Assembly: GCF_012849555.1 (NCBI RefSeq)
Contig: NZ_CP051685.1
Location: 4,340,001-4,404,000 of the forward strand
DNA from: Massilia forsythiae
GTDB lineage: Bacteria; Pseudomonadota; Gammaproteobacteria; Burkholderiales; Burkholderiaceae_D
DNA: 64,000 nucleotides
Direction of reading: 5' to 3'
Position numbers and translations under genes: made by a program. The notes beneath the pieces are model-generated. The model worked only from the letters and a program-made list of their open reading frames with translations, was not told the DNA's origin and searched no databases. Below, one piece after another: positions 42,713 to 51,504 of this stretch; positions within the stretch are counted from its first letter, which is position 1, and each line of letters opens with the position of its first letter.

Positions 42713-45379
42713 ATGAGTGCTGTCTTCGAAAATCGCGGCGTGCCGGTGCCCGGGCCGGAGGGCGCCCTGGTGGCGTCGTATCGCCACGTGGACGATTGCT
42801 TGAAGGAAGAGAACTTATACGCGCTTCATGATGCGTTGTGCGGACTGGAACCCTACAAGGATGCACCGGAAGCGGAGGCGGCGCTGTACGAGTACGTGCG
42901 GGCCGCCCACGACAAGCTGCTGACTGCGTTGCGCCTGCGCTATCTCGACCTGGTTGCCAGCAGCGGCCCTGGTAACAAAGAAGCACTGCAGGTCCTAGCC
43001 AGGCTGCGTGAGGTCGATCCCGCGCTGGCCGAGGATATCCAGGGCGGCTCCGAAAAGACAGAGGTAGCGCGCGAGAAGCTATTCCGCGAGTATTTCCCCG
43101 ACAAGGCGGGAAAGCATGACTTGAGCGGTTATGCCTCCGAGGATTCGGACGACGGCGAAGAGCGCACGTTCCGCACCTACGACTGCACGCCGGACGCCAA
43201 CCAGGTACTGCAGCGGGTCAAGAAGGAACAGGTCGACGCCTCAAGAAGGACGGACAAGATCGGGCGCGATTTCGACGAAGCTTGCGCCCCCATCCTGGAT
43301 GGGCTACGGGCTTGTGCCGATGCGTTGGTGGAGACCGTGACGGCGCATACAGCCCTAGACGAACGGGTCGGGAGCGCAATGGCGTCCTTCGATGACACCC
43401 TTGAGACGATGCTGAAAGGTACGGGCGTAACAGAGGATAACAGGAGCGACATCTGCAAGCGTGCGAAGGCCGCATTCGCGCCGGTCGCGGCATTGGCGGA
43501 CGACATCGAGACGTGTTACAGCCGCGGGAGCAATGCCGTGCGCGACATCGAGAAGATGCTAGCCTCGTCTGCGCCGGACCTAACGACGGTGCGCAATGCG
43601 GTATCGCGGGTCGACCGTTTGCGGGACGATTTGTGCAAGGCGCTGGCGCAGCGCGACGCGGCCTACAAATTTGCCGCCGGGTTCCAGCAAACGCTGTGTT
43701 CGAAAGAGTTTTCGAACGAGCGCAACAAAGGCGCCTACCTGCGTGGCGCCGTCAAGGATCTGGAGAAGATGGTGGCGGGCGAGGTGCGTAACTCTCGGGA
43801 AAAGCTGTCGAGCGGAAGCCTGGCCGACTGGGGCGTGCATTGTTCCGGCATCAAGGAACTGGTCAAGCGATTCGACGACGAAGGCGCCAAGGTCGCCAGA
43901 CTTGCCGCCGAAGTCAAGGAAGGGCAGGAAATCGGTATCGCGCAGGTCTACCACGAACCTGCATGGACGGTCCAGGAGGAAAAGGATTTCCTGGCCGCGC
44001 GCGCGGCCTTCGCCAACCAGGACTTGAAGGCGTTGAAGGCACTCAAGACCCGGTTCTTTATCGCACAATACCGGGGCATTACCTACAATACCTACAGATT
44101 CACGCCAATCGAACGGCGCAACAGCCGAGAAAAGTTCGAGACCCGGCTGCCGACCTTCAGTCCTTCCGTGTTTGTCGAGGTCGGGATTTCCGCGGAACGG
44201 TATTACGACGGGCAATACGACGAGACCGTGGATGCCAGGCTGCTGCAATACGCCGAGGAGTTACGCGGCGTCTTGCTGGAAAAGCGCAAATCTGGCCCGG
44301 TCGAGACGTCGGGTTATCGCTACGAGAATGCGGGCGAAGCGCTGCAGGACCTGTACACCAACAATTACGATCGCTGCTTCGCCCTGATCGGCGAATATCT
44401 GCGGCAGCAGGCGACGGCCAGGAGTGGCGAAGAAGCCCCGGGAAAGGCCAAGGGCGACGGCGACGAATGGAAGTTGTGGGACGGCCTGTTCAACGCGGCA
44501 AATCCGATGGTCTCGACCGGCGACATGCCGCGCCATGCGCTGAAGTACGCCTATGGTATGAAAGCCTATGGCGGCCATGAAAACGAGATCCTTAATCCGA
44601 ATTGGGATGCCGACGGCAATACGGTATGGCCATATGCCGGGAAGGTGTTTGCCTACCTGTTCACGCTGGAGGATTATCTAAAGGCAGCGCCCTTGCACGT
44701 CACCTCTCTCAACCTGAACGGGAGGATTAAGGTAGCGCTCGCCATCGCCGAAGAACGCGAAACCACATTTCCCGCTTTCATCGAACGTGATCGGGTGGCG
44801 GCCGAGCATGTCGCCAAGTACCCGTCCTTCCCTGGCAGCGACGCTGGTGATGGATATGACCCGAAGATCCACCTGCAGAAATACGGATTGGTAAGGGAAG
44901 ATTTCCTGCAATTCCATGCCGGAGTGCGTACCGACGATGTGCAACGGTCCGGCGCCTACCGGAATATTGCCTCTTGGCTGGTGAATTATCACGAGGCCCG
45001 CTTGATCGAGCTCATGCGCCGCATGGCAAAGCAGCGCGGCGGCTTGCTGGTCTACCGCGACGACTTGGGCAACCTGAGCAAAGGACTCATGCCGATCGGG
45101 AACATCCATGCGGTGCGCACCGACGCGCACACGGGGAAGACGGTCGCACCCATGGTCATGCGCACCGGTCGCACGAGCGAATTCAAGAATGCCGCCTGGA
45201 TCACCAAGTTCCTGTCCAGCCGGACGGCTCCTCCAGCACTGCGGACGGTTCTGCAGTTCGACGCCGCTGTAGCGGTCCGCGGCATCGAATGCGACGTGCC
45301 AAGCGATGGCAATTGCCTGTTCTACGCTTTGGGGGGGGGGGCTGTACGAAGCGGGACACGGGATCGTCGGCACCGATGA
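42713..45379 (+). CDS. Large OTU-protease effector candidate, reading frame broken at a G11 tract
   Basis: The frame gives 888 residues, ending in 13 out-of-frame residues after the G tract. Residues 1-400 are mainly charged helix with coiled-coil stretches (about 160-390). A mixed domain with HALKYAYGMKAYGGHENEIL lies around 605-625. The last in-frame part reads VPSDGNCLFYAL, the Asp and nucleophile-Cys motif of OTU cysteine proteases. The remaining OTU motifs are in the +1 frame of the next entry. Removing one G from 45331-45341 joins the two into 995 residues. There is no signal peptide. Position after a LysM-like gene and opposite a DUF4123 gene suggests a type VI secreted effector. Confidence 0.75.
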   Translation: MSAVFENRGVPVPGPEGALVASYRHVDDCLKEENLYALHDALCGLEPYKDAPEAEAALYEYVRAAHDKLLTALRLRYLDLVASSGPGNKEALQVLARLREVDPALAEDIQGGSEKTEVAREKLFREYFPDKAGKHDLSGYASEDSDDGEERTFRTYDCTPDANQVLQRVKKEQVDASRRTDKIGRDFDEACAPILDGLRACADALVETVTAHTALDERVGSAMASFDDTLETMLKGTGVTEDNRSDICKRAKAAFAPVAALADDIETCYSRGSNAVRDIEKMLASSAPDLTTVRNAVSRVDRLRDDLCKALAQRDAAYKFAAGFQQTLCSKEFSNERNKGAYLRGAVKDLEKMVAGEVRNSREKLSSGSLADWGVHCSGIKELVKRFDDEGAKVARLAAEVKEGQEIGIAQVYHEPAWTVQEEKDFLAARAAFANQDLKALKALKTRFFIAQYRGITYNTYRFTPIERRNSREKFETRLPTFSPSVFVEVGISAERYYDGQYDETVDARLLQYAEELRGVLLEKRKSGPVETSGYRYENAGEALQDLYTNNYDRCFALIGEYLRQQATARSGEEAPGKAKGDGDEWKLWDGLFNAANPMVSTGDMPRHALKYAYGMKAYGGHENEILNPNWDADGNTVWPYAGKVFAYLFTLEDYLKAAPLHVTSLNLNGRIKVALAIAEERETTFPAFIERDRVAAEHVAKYPSFPGSDAGDGYDPKIHLQKYGLVREDFLQFHAGVRTDDVQRSGAYRNIASWLVNYHEARLIELMRRMAKQRGGLLVYRDDLGNLSKGLMPIGNIHAVRTDAHTGKTVAPMVMRTGRTSEFKNAAWITKFLSSRTAPPALRTVLQFDAAVAVRGIECDVPSDGNCLFYALGGGAVRSGTRDRRHR

Positions 45380-45701
45380 CGTGACGATACGAGAAAGGAT
45401 TTGCGACGAGTATGGGAGATATCCCGTCTTTTGCCTCAGGCAGAAAATCACGCCGGACTACATTGCGGAAATGCGGCAGTACGCTAAGAGTTCCTCGCAG
45501 CTCAGCCGCTGGGGATCGGATGCCGAGATCATGATGTTTTGCCGGGTGTACAACGCCAGGGTCACCGTGTTTTCCCCGACCTATCCGGCGCCCGGCTACA
45601 GCCTTGTGTTCGAAAACGACCAAGGCCTCGCGCCGGCCTATGACATCGCACTGGTGCACCGGCATGGCAACCATTGGCGCTATCTGAAGCCGCCAGGTTG
45701 A
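45306..45701 (+). pseudogene. C-terminal OTU protease half of the split effector
   Basis: The true homology begins after the G tract (45342) with LYEAGHGIVGTDDVTIRERI and includes SSSQLSRWGSDAEIMMFCRV, the W-G-x-x-E block of OTU domains, and ALVHRHGNHWRYL, with the catalytic His. An ATG at 45306 opens this frame but its first 12 codons read the wrong frame of the upstream gene. Together with DGNC upstream the complete Asp/Cys/His set is encoded, so the protease would be active if the frames are joined. Confidence 0.75.
45331..45341. repeat. G11 homopolymer within the OTU active-site region
   Basis: Eleven consecutive Gs follow GCTTT and precede CTGTACGAA. Ten (or 13, or 7) Gs would keep the OTU domain in frame; eleven shift it. 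The tract lies eight codons after the catalytic cysteine. Long G tracts are classical slipped-strand phase-variation sites but also prone to sequencing error. Confidence 0.85.
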
Positions 45702-45758
45702 CCGGTCGGTGCTGTCGCCTCACGGCGCCAGCTTCGCCCATTGGAGTGCGCACTTCGC

Positions 45759-46322
45759 TCATCCCGGCCCGAGGGCGATGTCGGCATGGTCCCGCACGCG
45801 CAGGATGTCGTCTTCCAGGTCGAATTCCCGGGCCGCGGCGCCACCATTGGTCTCGGCGAGCAGCCGCGTCACGGGACCGAGAAAGGTCTTGAATTCCGCG
45901 TTGGTACAGGTTGGAATGAAGATGTTCAGCACGCGTGGATCGTAGTAGCGGAACGCCAGCGTCCTGCCATCTTCGGTCTTGACGCGCAAGAATTTCTTCA
46001 GGTGCAGGCGCAACTGATCGAGCGTAAGAGCGGCATCGGCGGTGATCAAGATACCCCAGGAGCGCCCCCAGCCCCGGCGCAGCAATTCGCAGGCCGCCTC
46101 GGACGAGGCGGGCAGGCGCACGAGATAGGGCGCTGCCGCTTCCAGGCGAGGATGCAGGGGCCCCGAGAACATGCAGACATGTTCCAGCCCGCTGGTGCGG
46201 ACGAGCGGGACGATGGCGCGGTCGCGCGCGCCGTCCAGGATCCAGTGGACATGCTGGCCATCGCCGTCGGCGGCATCGCGCCAGAGCAGACGGCGAAAGG
46301 ATTGCTGGGCGCTGCCGTTCAT
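45759..46322 (-). CDS. DUF4123 protein, probable type VI effector chaperone
   Basis: The 187-residue protein has the DUF4123 pattern: WILDGARDRAIVPLVRTSGL, CMFSGPLHPRLEAAAPYLVR, GWGRSWGILITADAALTLDQ and FRYYDPRVLNIFIPTCTNAE. DUF4123 proteins (Tec/TAP-type adaptors) bind effectors and load them on VgrG or PAAR tips. The ATG overlaps the stop of the upstream CxxC-repeat gene, so they are coupled. It converges on the OTU gene with 57 nt between stops; the OTU protein is the obvious candidate client. Confidence 0.9.
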   Translation of the reverse strand: MNGSAQQSFRRLLWRDAADGDGQHVHWILDGARDRAIVPLVRTSGLEHVCMFSGPLHPRLEAAAPYLVRLPASSEAACELLRRGWGRSWGILITADAALTLDQLRLHLKKFLRVKTEDGRTLAFRYYDPRVLNIFIPTCTNAEFKTFLGPVTRLLAETNGGAAAREFDLEDDILRVRDHADIALGPG

Positions 46323-47203
46323 GTCCTGCTTTCCGTGAGAGATTGTTGGGCCGACCGGCGCGTCGTTTCGCAGATTTCGCAGAATGGCGTACCGTGTTGC
46401 GCGGCCTGTTCGAGCGTTTCTGCTTGCGCGACATGGTCGGCAGGGGAGGGCGGGTACGTGCTTGCTTCCCGGTCCTGCGGGGTGGGATCGACCGGGACGC
46501 GCGCCGCCTCGCAGATTTCGCAGAACGGTGTGCCGTTCCGGGCGGCTTCCTCGAGCACTTGCGCCTGTGCGACCTGCACATCGACTGCAGTTTCGGTGGC
46601 TGCCGTCTCGCGCGCTTCGGTGCCTGCATCCGCCTGCATGTCCCATGCCGCCGCCGCGGCCGGTGTCGCTGCTTTCGTCGCGGCGACGGCCGGCGCCTCG
46701 TCGACGTCCCGCACAGGCGTCTCCATGAGCGCCGTGGCGCTCAGCGGGGATAGATCGTCGACGCTGTCGGCGGCGGGCGGGCTCGGCGCGATCAGCCGAG
46801 ACGGTATGGCCCGGTGCGTCTTTTCCTCGACCACCACGATGCTGCCGGCCATGATGCATGTCGCCAGCGCACGCAACCAGCCGTCGGCGCCCGCATTAAC
46901 GCTCGTCAGCGATGGTCCGGAGCGGCGCAGGGTCGCCTGGAGTTCGGCGCGCGCGGCCGGTTCGCCCAGCCAGTAGCGCAGGTAGGCCGCGGTGGCGTCG
47001 GCCGAAGCGAAGCGGCGTCGCACCGCCAGCGATTCCAGTCCAGGTCCGTCCGGCCGGGGCAAGCCACCTCCGGTCAGCGCGCGTGACTCGTAGAACGACA
47101 CGCGCAGCGGATGACGCCACAGGCTGGCCAGGGGATGTAACATGAAGCGGGGTCCAGACGGGTATTGGAACACGATGGCATGGAGTCGCGAGGCTAGCAG
47201 CAT
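46319..47203 (-). CDS. CxxC-repeat protein of the type VI module
   Basis: About 294 residues (303 if the ATG at 47230 is used). The N-terminal half has FQYPSGPRFMLHPLASLWRH and a membrane-like stretch ALATCIMAGSIVVV. The middle is Ala/Pro-rich. The C-terminal part has two copies of a 24-residue unit, AQAQVLEEAARNGTPFCEIC and AQAETLEQAAQHGTPFCEIC, 47 residues apart. I recall similar AAxxGxPFCExC units in type VI-associated proteins, which could bind zinc or dock partners. The stop overlaps the DUF4123 start (ATGA). Confidence 0.65.
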   Translation of the reverse strand: MLLASRLHAIVFQYPSGPRFMLHPLASLWRHPLRVSFYESRALTGGGLPRPDGPGLESLAVRRRFASADATAAYLRYWLGEPAARAELQATLRRSGPSLTSVNAGADGWLRALATCIMAGSIVVVEEKTHRAIPSRLIAPSPPAADSVDDLSPLSATALMETPVRDVDEAPAVAATKAATPAAAAAWDMQADAGTEARETAATETAVDVQVAQAQVLEEAARNGTPFCEICEAARVPVDPTPQDREASTYPPSPADHVAQAETLEQAAQHGTPFCEICETTRRSAQQSLTESRT

Positions 47204-47505
47204 AGCGCGCGTCCGGCCTTGTGTCCACATGGCTATAACGTGTACACCTCGGTGAACTTATCAGCCGGGACACAGTGGCTTGCGAACTTGCAGCTGAGCT
47301 GTTGTCGACGTCGTATGGCCGAGATCGACGCGGCCGGTTTATACCTGCGATGCCGTGCGAAGTCGTCGTGCGCGGCTACTGAATGGTTGGCCGGATATGT
47401 ACAGCGAAATCATCTGTGTCAAGGATGTTGCAGCCGATGGCACCGTTCGGACGCTGTAATCGAGGTGGTAAAATCTGTCCAACCGAAGCCACGCGGTTCG
47501 TCGAC

Positions 47506-47796
47506 ATGAAACCATCTATCGCCTTGCAGAAACACAGGGAAACGATTCGCAAGATCGTGGCCGGTCATCGCGCCTCCAATCCCCGCATATTCGGGTCCGT
47601 GCTTCAAGGCTGCGATACCGAGGGAAGTGACCTGGACCTGCTCGTCGACCCGACGCCGGAAACCACGCTTCTCGACATCGGTGCGATCCGGCATGAGCTC
47701 TTGCAACTTCTTGGCGTACCGGTCGACGTGCTGACACCAAAGGCGCTCCCCGAAAGTTTCCGGGCCATCGTACTTGCGCAAGCCATGCCGGTATGA
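47506..47796 (+). CDS. mntA: MntA-type nucleotidyltransferase antitoxin
   Basis: The 96-residue protein has the minimal nucleotidyltransferase signature GSX10DXD: G30-S31 followed by D42-L-D44 in FGSVLQGCDTEGSDLDLLVD. MntA antitoxins AMPylate the HepT toxin on tyrosine to inactivate it. The stop overlaps the downstream HEPN gene (ATGA). An earlier in-frame start at 47383 lacks a ribosome site. Confidence 0.92.
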   Translation: MKPSIALQKHRETIRKIVAGHRASNPRIFGSVLQGCDTEGSDLDLLVDPTPETTLLDIGAIRHELLQLLGVPVDVLTPKALPESFRAIVLAQAMPV

Positions 47797-48152
47797 GCAA
47801 GGACCGGCGGCGCCTGATCGACTATCTGGCGCACATGCTGGAAGCGATCGAGAGGATCAACCGCTACACCGAGGATATGGACGAGCTCGCGTTCCTGCGG
47901 AACGAACTGGTACAAGACGCCGTCGTCCGCAACCTTGATATTCTCTGCGAAGCCAGCAACAACATTCAAAAGCATTATCCGGATTTTGCGACGCGGCATC
48001 CCGAACTTCCCTTGGCATTCGCATACCAGATGCGCAATGCTGTCGCGCATGATTACTTCAACGTCGACTACGGGATCGTATGGAAGACGATTTACGCGGA
48101 CCTGCCGGTCTTGTACCGGAAGGTACAGCACGCCGTGGCGAATCCTGACTGA
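47793..48152 (+). CDS. hepT: HepT-type HEPN ribonuclease toxin
   Basis: The 119-residue all-helical protein (DUF86/HEPN) contains RNAVAHDY at residues 81-88, the RX4HXY motif that is both the RNase active site (Arg, His) and the AMPylation target (Tyr88). It forms a toxin-antitoxin pair with the upstream MntA gene, which it overlaps by four bases. It marks the edge of the accessory island and may stabilise it. Confidence 0.93.
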   Translation: MSKDRRRLIDYLAHMLEAIERINRYTEDMDELAFLRNELVQDAVVRNLDILCEASNNIQKHYPDFATRHPELPLAFAYQMRNAVAHDYFNVDYGIVWKTIYADLPVLYRKVQHAVANPD

Positions 48153-48477
48153 CTAAGGTAAGTTTTGCTACTACAGCAGCAACGTTTTCCAGATACGGTA
48201 TCCGGGACGGTATCGAATGTTTGGGATAAAAGAAAGCGGCGATAATCAAGAGGCTGCCGAGCCGATTGATATTGGAGTGCGGGTAAGGCTTCCCTTGCAG
48301 AACTCTGCTTGCCCGGCTTGAAAAGCTTGTTTCGGTGAGTCTTTTACGAGGTTGACAGATTAGAGTTAACTAACCCAGCAAACTAATGGCAATTTGTAGA
48401 ATTTAATGAAATGGGCGTTGCAGGTCTGAACCAAGCAACGCCCTTTCTGGCCGGCAGCCTCTCCTCGACTCCCAGAC
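48153..48477. other. Intergenic region with a bidirectional hairpin
   Basis: The region has no gene. GGGCGTTGC at 48413-48421 pairs with GCAACGCCC at 48435-48443 and is followed by TTT on the plus strand; the minus strand reads ATTTCATT. It probably terminates the receptor transcript arriving from the right and perhaps the toxin-antitoxin transcript. Base composition is AT-rich from 48340 to 48410, like other island borders. Nothing else is recognised. Confidence 0.5.
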
Positions 48478-51342
48478 TTACATCTTCCAGTGCAACCCAG
48501 CCGCCACCGACCGCCCGATCTGCACCGTACCAAAATTACTCACCTGCGCATTCCCCGCACTCCCGAAATGGTAGTACTGCTTCTGCATCTCATTAGTCAA
48601 GTTGACCCCGCTGATATCGACCGACATATTGTCGTTGATCCTGTACGAAATCTGCATGTCCACGCTCTTTTCCGGGTGACGCCAGATACCGATCGGATTG
48701 GCGAACAAGGCAGCTTCGTTGCCCGCCAAGAAGCCGGAGCGCCAGACCTGGGACAAGCGCGCGCTGAGCGGGCCTTTTTCGTACGCCAGGGTGGCGTTGT
48801 AGGAGCGGTTGGACACGCCGAAGAACGGGGTCTCGAGCTGGGCGACGATCTCGCCGGCATCGTTGGCCTCGGGCACGTTCTGTGACGAGGTCAGTCGCGT
48901 ATAGCTGCCCTGGATGCCCAGGCCGTCCAGCAGGCTCGGCAGGCCCTTCGGGAAGTAGACGAAGCCGAGCTCGGCGCCGCTGATCTTGCCGTTGGAGGCA
49001 TTGACCGGCGAGTTGATGACGTAGTCGTAGCCGTTCGCATGGTTGCCGCCCGAGGTCGAGTTGCGGAACGGGTCGTCCGCCGGGTCGACGTGCACCTTGT
49101 GGCGCAAGTTCACGACCAGGCCATCGATCTTGCGCTGGAACACCGTGCCGTAGATTGCGCTGTCCTTCTGGAAATACCATTCGGCCGTCAGGTCGAGGTT
49201 CTTGGCGCGCGTCGGTTTCAAGTCGGGATTGCCGCCGCTGCCCGAGCCATAGCCCACCCGCGACACGTCGTCACCGAGTTGCAGGACGGGATTCAGGTCG
49301 CCGAAGTTCGGGCGGCGCAGGGTTTGGCCATAGTTGAAGCGCAGCACCACGTCCTGGGTCGGGTCGTAGATCAGGGTCATGCTGGGCAAGAATTTCTTGG
49401 TCGACTTGCTGGCGCCGGACGGCGTGACCACCTTGGTGGTGGCATCGACCTTGTAGAAGGTCATGTCGGTATCGACCTTGACGTAGCGCACGCCGAAATT
49501 GCCGCGCAAGCGCCGGCCGAACAGTTCGTTCTGGGTATTTCCCATCACGAACAGGTTGGTCGTCTTTTCGTCGACATCGAAGGTCTTCTGCAGGCTCAGC
49601 CGGTCCGTCGTCAGGAAATTCGGGTCGACCGAGTTATATAGCTTGCGCCAGTCGTCGATATGGTCGCGGATATAGTAGGCATTCGGTTCCAGCCACGAGC
49701 GTGGCACGTCCGAGATGTCGGTGCCGAAGTTGGCGTTGGTGGAGGCATACGCCGCACCCAGCGAGGCGAGGTTGCGGCCCAGGGTGGCCGATTGGGTGCG
49801 GTTGGCCTCCGAGGCCTTGCGGTCGTCGAAGCGCGCGCCGAAGTGGAGCGTCTGCAGCATGCCCCAGTCGGCATCGTAGACGCCCGACAGGCTGGCCGTC
49901 GCGGCGCTACCCTTGTTGCGGTTGGCGGTATCGTAGAACTGGGCGACGTTCCACTTGGTCGGGTCGGTCAGGTCGGCATCGTTATTGAAGTGGAACGACG
50001 TGTTGTCGCCGCCGTCGTTGAAGTTGACGTTGATGGATGGCGCGACGCGATCGATGCGGGTGGCCGTGAATTCCGAATGGTAGGTGCTGGTCTGGTAGGA
50101 CAGGTCGCCGTCCAGCTTCAGGCGCTCGCCGATGTCCCACTTGCCGTTCAGCGCATACACGTAGGAATCGGTTGCCGATGTGGTGTAGTCGCCGCTGTTG
50201 AAGCCATACACGCTGCCGACCTGGCGGCTCTTGATGATGTTGGTTCCCGGGTAGGTCGTGATCGTTCCCGCCGGGTTGCTGCCGAGATCGCCCCACCAGT
50301 CGACGAAGCTGAACAGCAGCTGGTTGAAGGACTTGTTGCGATAACCGTTGTACATCGATTCGAAGGTGTACACCGAATCCCTGTCCGGTTTCCATTGCAG
50401 GGCGATATTCGCGGCGGGACGCTGCCGTTCTCCCTGGACGTCGCTCTGGAAAATGGCGTCGCGCGACAGGTAATACGGATACGCCTTGCCGTTGAAATTC
50501 AGCGTCGAACCCGCTGCCGTCGGCAATCCGGTATTGGTGCCGGGCGTCCAGATGCTGGTGTCGGTGATGCGCTGCAGCGGCGTATAACCCGGTGGCAGTT
50601 CGGCGGCATTCGGGCTGGCGAACGGCACCATCGCGCCCGGCGTCACGCTCTCGTTGCGGTACTTGGTCCTGGAATCCGACAGATTGACCAGGGCGCCGAA
50701 TTCGCCGGCGCCGGTCTGCCAGCGGTTGCTGTACATGGCGCTGAGTTGCGGGTTCGCCTTTTTCGCGGGATCGAGATAGGTTTCACGCGCCGACAGCGAC
50801 ACTTTCTGGCCCTTGAAATCGAACGGCCGCAGCGACTTGACGTCGACTTGCCCGGCAATGCCGGTTTCCAGCTGGCTGGCGTCGCGCGTCTTGTAGACGT
50901 CGATCTGGCGCACCAGGGTCGAGGGAATGTCCTGCAGCGCGACCTGGGTGCCGGACGCGGTGAAAATCGTGCGGCCGTTCCAGGTGGTCTGGACGTCGGG
51001 CAGGCCGCGGATGGACAAGGTGCCGACTTCGCCGCCGGTGCGGTTGGTGACTTGCACCCCGGTCACGCGTTGCAGCGCTTCGACGACATTGTTGTCGGGC
51101 AGCTTGCCGATGTCTTCGGCAACCACCGATTCGACGACCTGGTCGTTGGTGCGCTTGATCGCCAGGCTCTTGATCAGCGAAGCCTTGACGCCGGTGACGA
51201 CCACGGTCTGGGTGTCGGCCGGCTCGGCCTGTCCGGCGGCCGCTTGGCCCCACACCGAGGCGCTGCTGAGCAGGCCGGCGCCCATCAGCGCGGTCACGGT
51301 GAGCTTCAAGGCGAAAGGACGTGCGGGTACGTGCGATTTCAT
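48478..51342 (-). CDS. TonB-dependent receptor (large, TIGR01782-like)
   Basis: The 954-residue outer-membrane receptor has a signal peptide ending near SVWGQAAAG (about residue 35), a TonB-box-like TQTVVVTGVKASLIKSLA, and a plug with ALQRVTGVQVTNRTGGEVGT and LSIRGLPDVQTTWNGRTIFT. A long barrel ends in HWKM. The ESVVAEDIGKLPDNNVVEAL plug start is typical of Xanthomonas/Caulobacter-style receptors that import carbohydrates or other large molecules. GAGGAGAC precedes the ATG. The substrate is unknown. A second receptor of the same broad type lies upstream on the same strand. Confidence 0.92.
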   Translation of the reverse strand: MKSHVPARPFALKLTVTALMGAGLLSSASVWGQAAAGQAEPADTQTVVVTGVKASLIKSLAIKRTNDQVVESVVAEDIGKLPDNNVVEALQRVTGVQVTNRTGGEVGTLSIRGLPDVQTTWNGRTIFTASGTQVALQDIPSTLVRQIDVYKTRDASQLETGIAGQVDVKSLRPFDFKGQKVSLSARETYLDPAKKANPQLSAMYSNRWQTGAGEFGALVNLSDSRTKYRNESVTPGAMVPFASPNAAELPPGYTPLQRITDTSIWTPGTNTGLPTAAGSTLNFNGKAYPYYLSRDAIFQSDVQGERQRPAANIALQWKPDRDSVYTFESMYNGYRNKSFNQLLFSFVDWWGDLGSNPAGTITTYPGTNIIKSRQVGSVYGFNSGDYTTSATDSYVYALNGKWDIGERLKLDGDLSYQTSTYHSEFTATRIDRVAPSINVNFNDGGDNTSFHFNNDADLTDPTKWNVAQFYDTANRNKGSAATASLSGVYDADWGMLQTLHFGARFDDRKASEANRTQSATLGRNLASLGAAYASTNANFGTDISDVPRSWLEPNAYYIRDHIDDWRKLYNSVDPNFLTTDRLSLQKTFDVDEKTTNLFVMGNTQNELFGRRLRGNFGVRYVKVDTDMTFYKVDATTKVVTPSGASKSTKKFLPSMTLIYDPTQDVVLRFNYGQTLRRPNFGDLNPVLQLGDDVSRVGYGSGSGGNPDLKPTRAKNLDLTAEWYFQKDSAIYGTVFQRKIDGLVVNLRHKVHVDPADDPFRNSTSGGNHANGYDYVINSPVNASNGKISGAELGFVYFPKGLPSLLDGLGIQGSYTRLTSSQNVPEANDAGEIVAQLETPFFGVSNRSYNATLAYEKGPLSARLSQVWRSGFLAGNEAALFANPIGIWRHPEKSVDMQISYRINDNMSVDISGVNLTNEMQKQYYHFGSAGNAQVSNFGTVQIGRSVAAGLHWKM

Positions 51343-51504
51343 ATGTCTCCTCTGTTTCTAGTTATGGAAAATTCTTTTTGAAATTGGCATTGCACCGAGA
51401 ACATGTTAGAGATCCTGCAATCATCGAGCCAATGACTTTTCCCGTGTTTCCCATATCGATTTGGAGATCACTCCGGTGTTGTCGCAGCAAAGCCGGGCCG
51501 AGGA

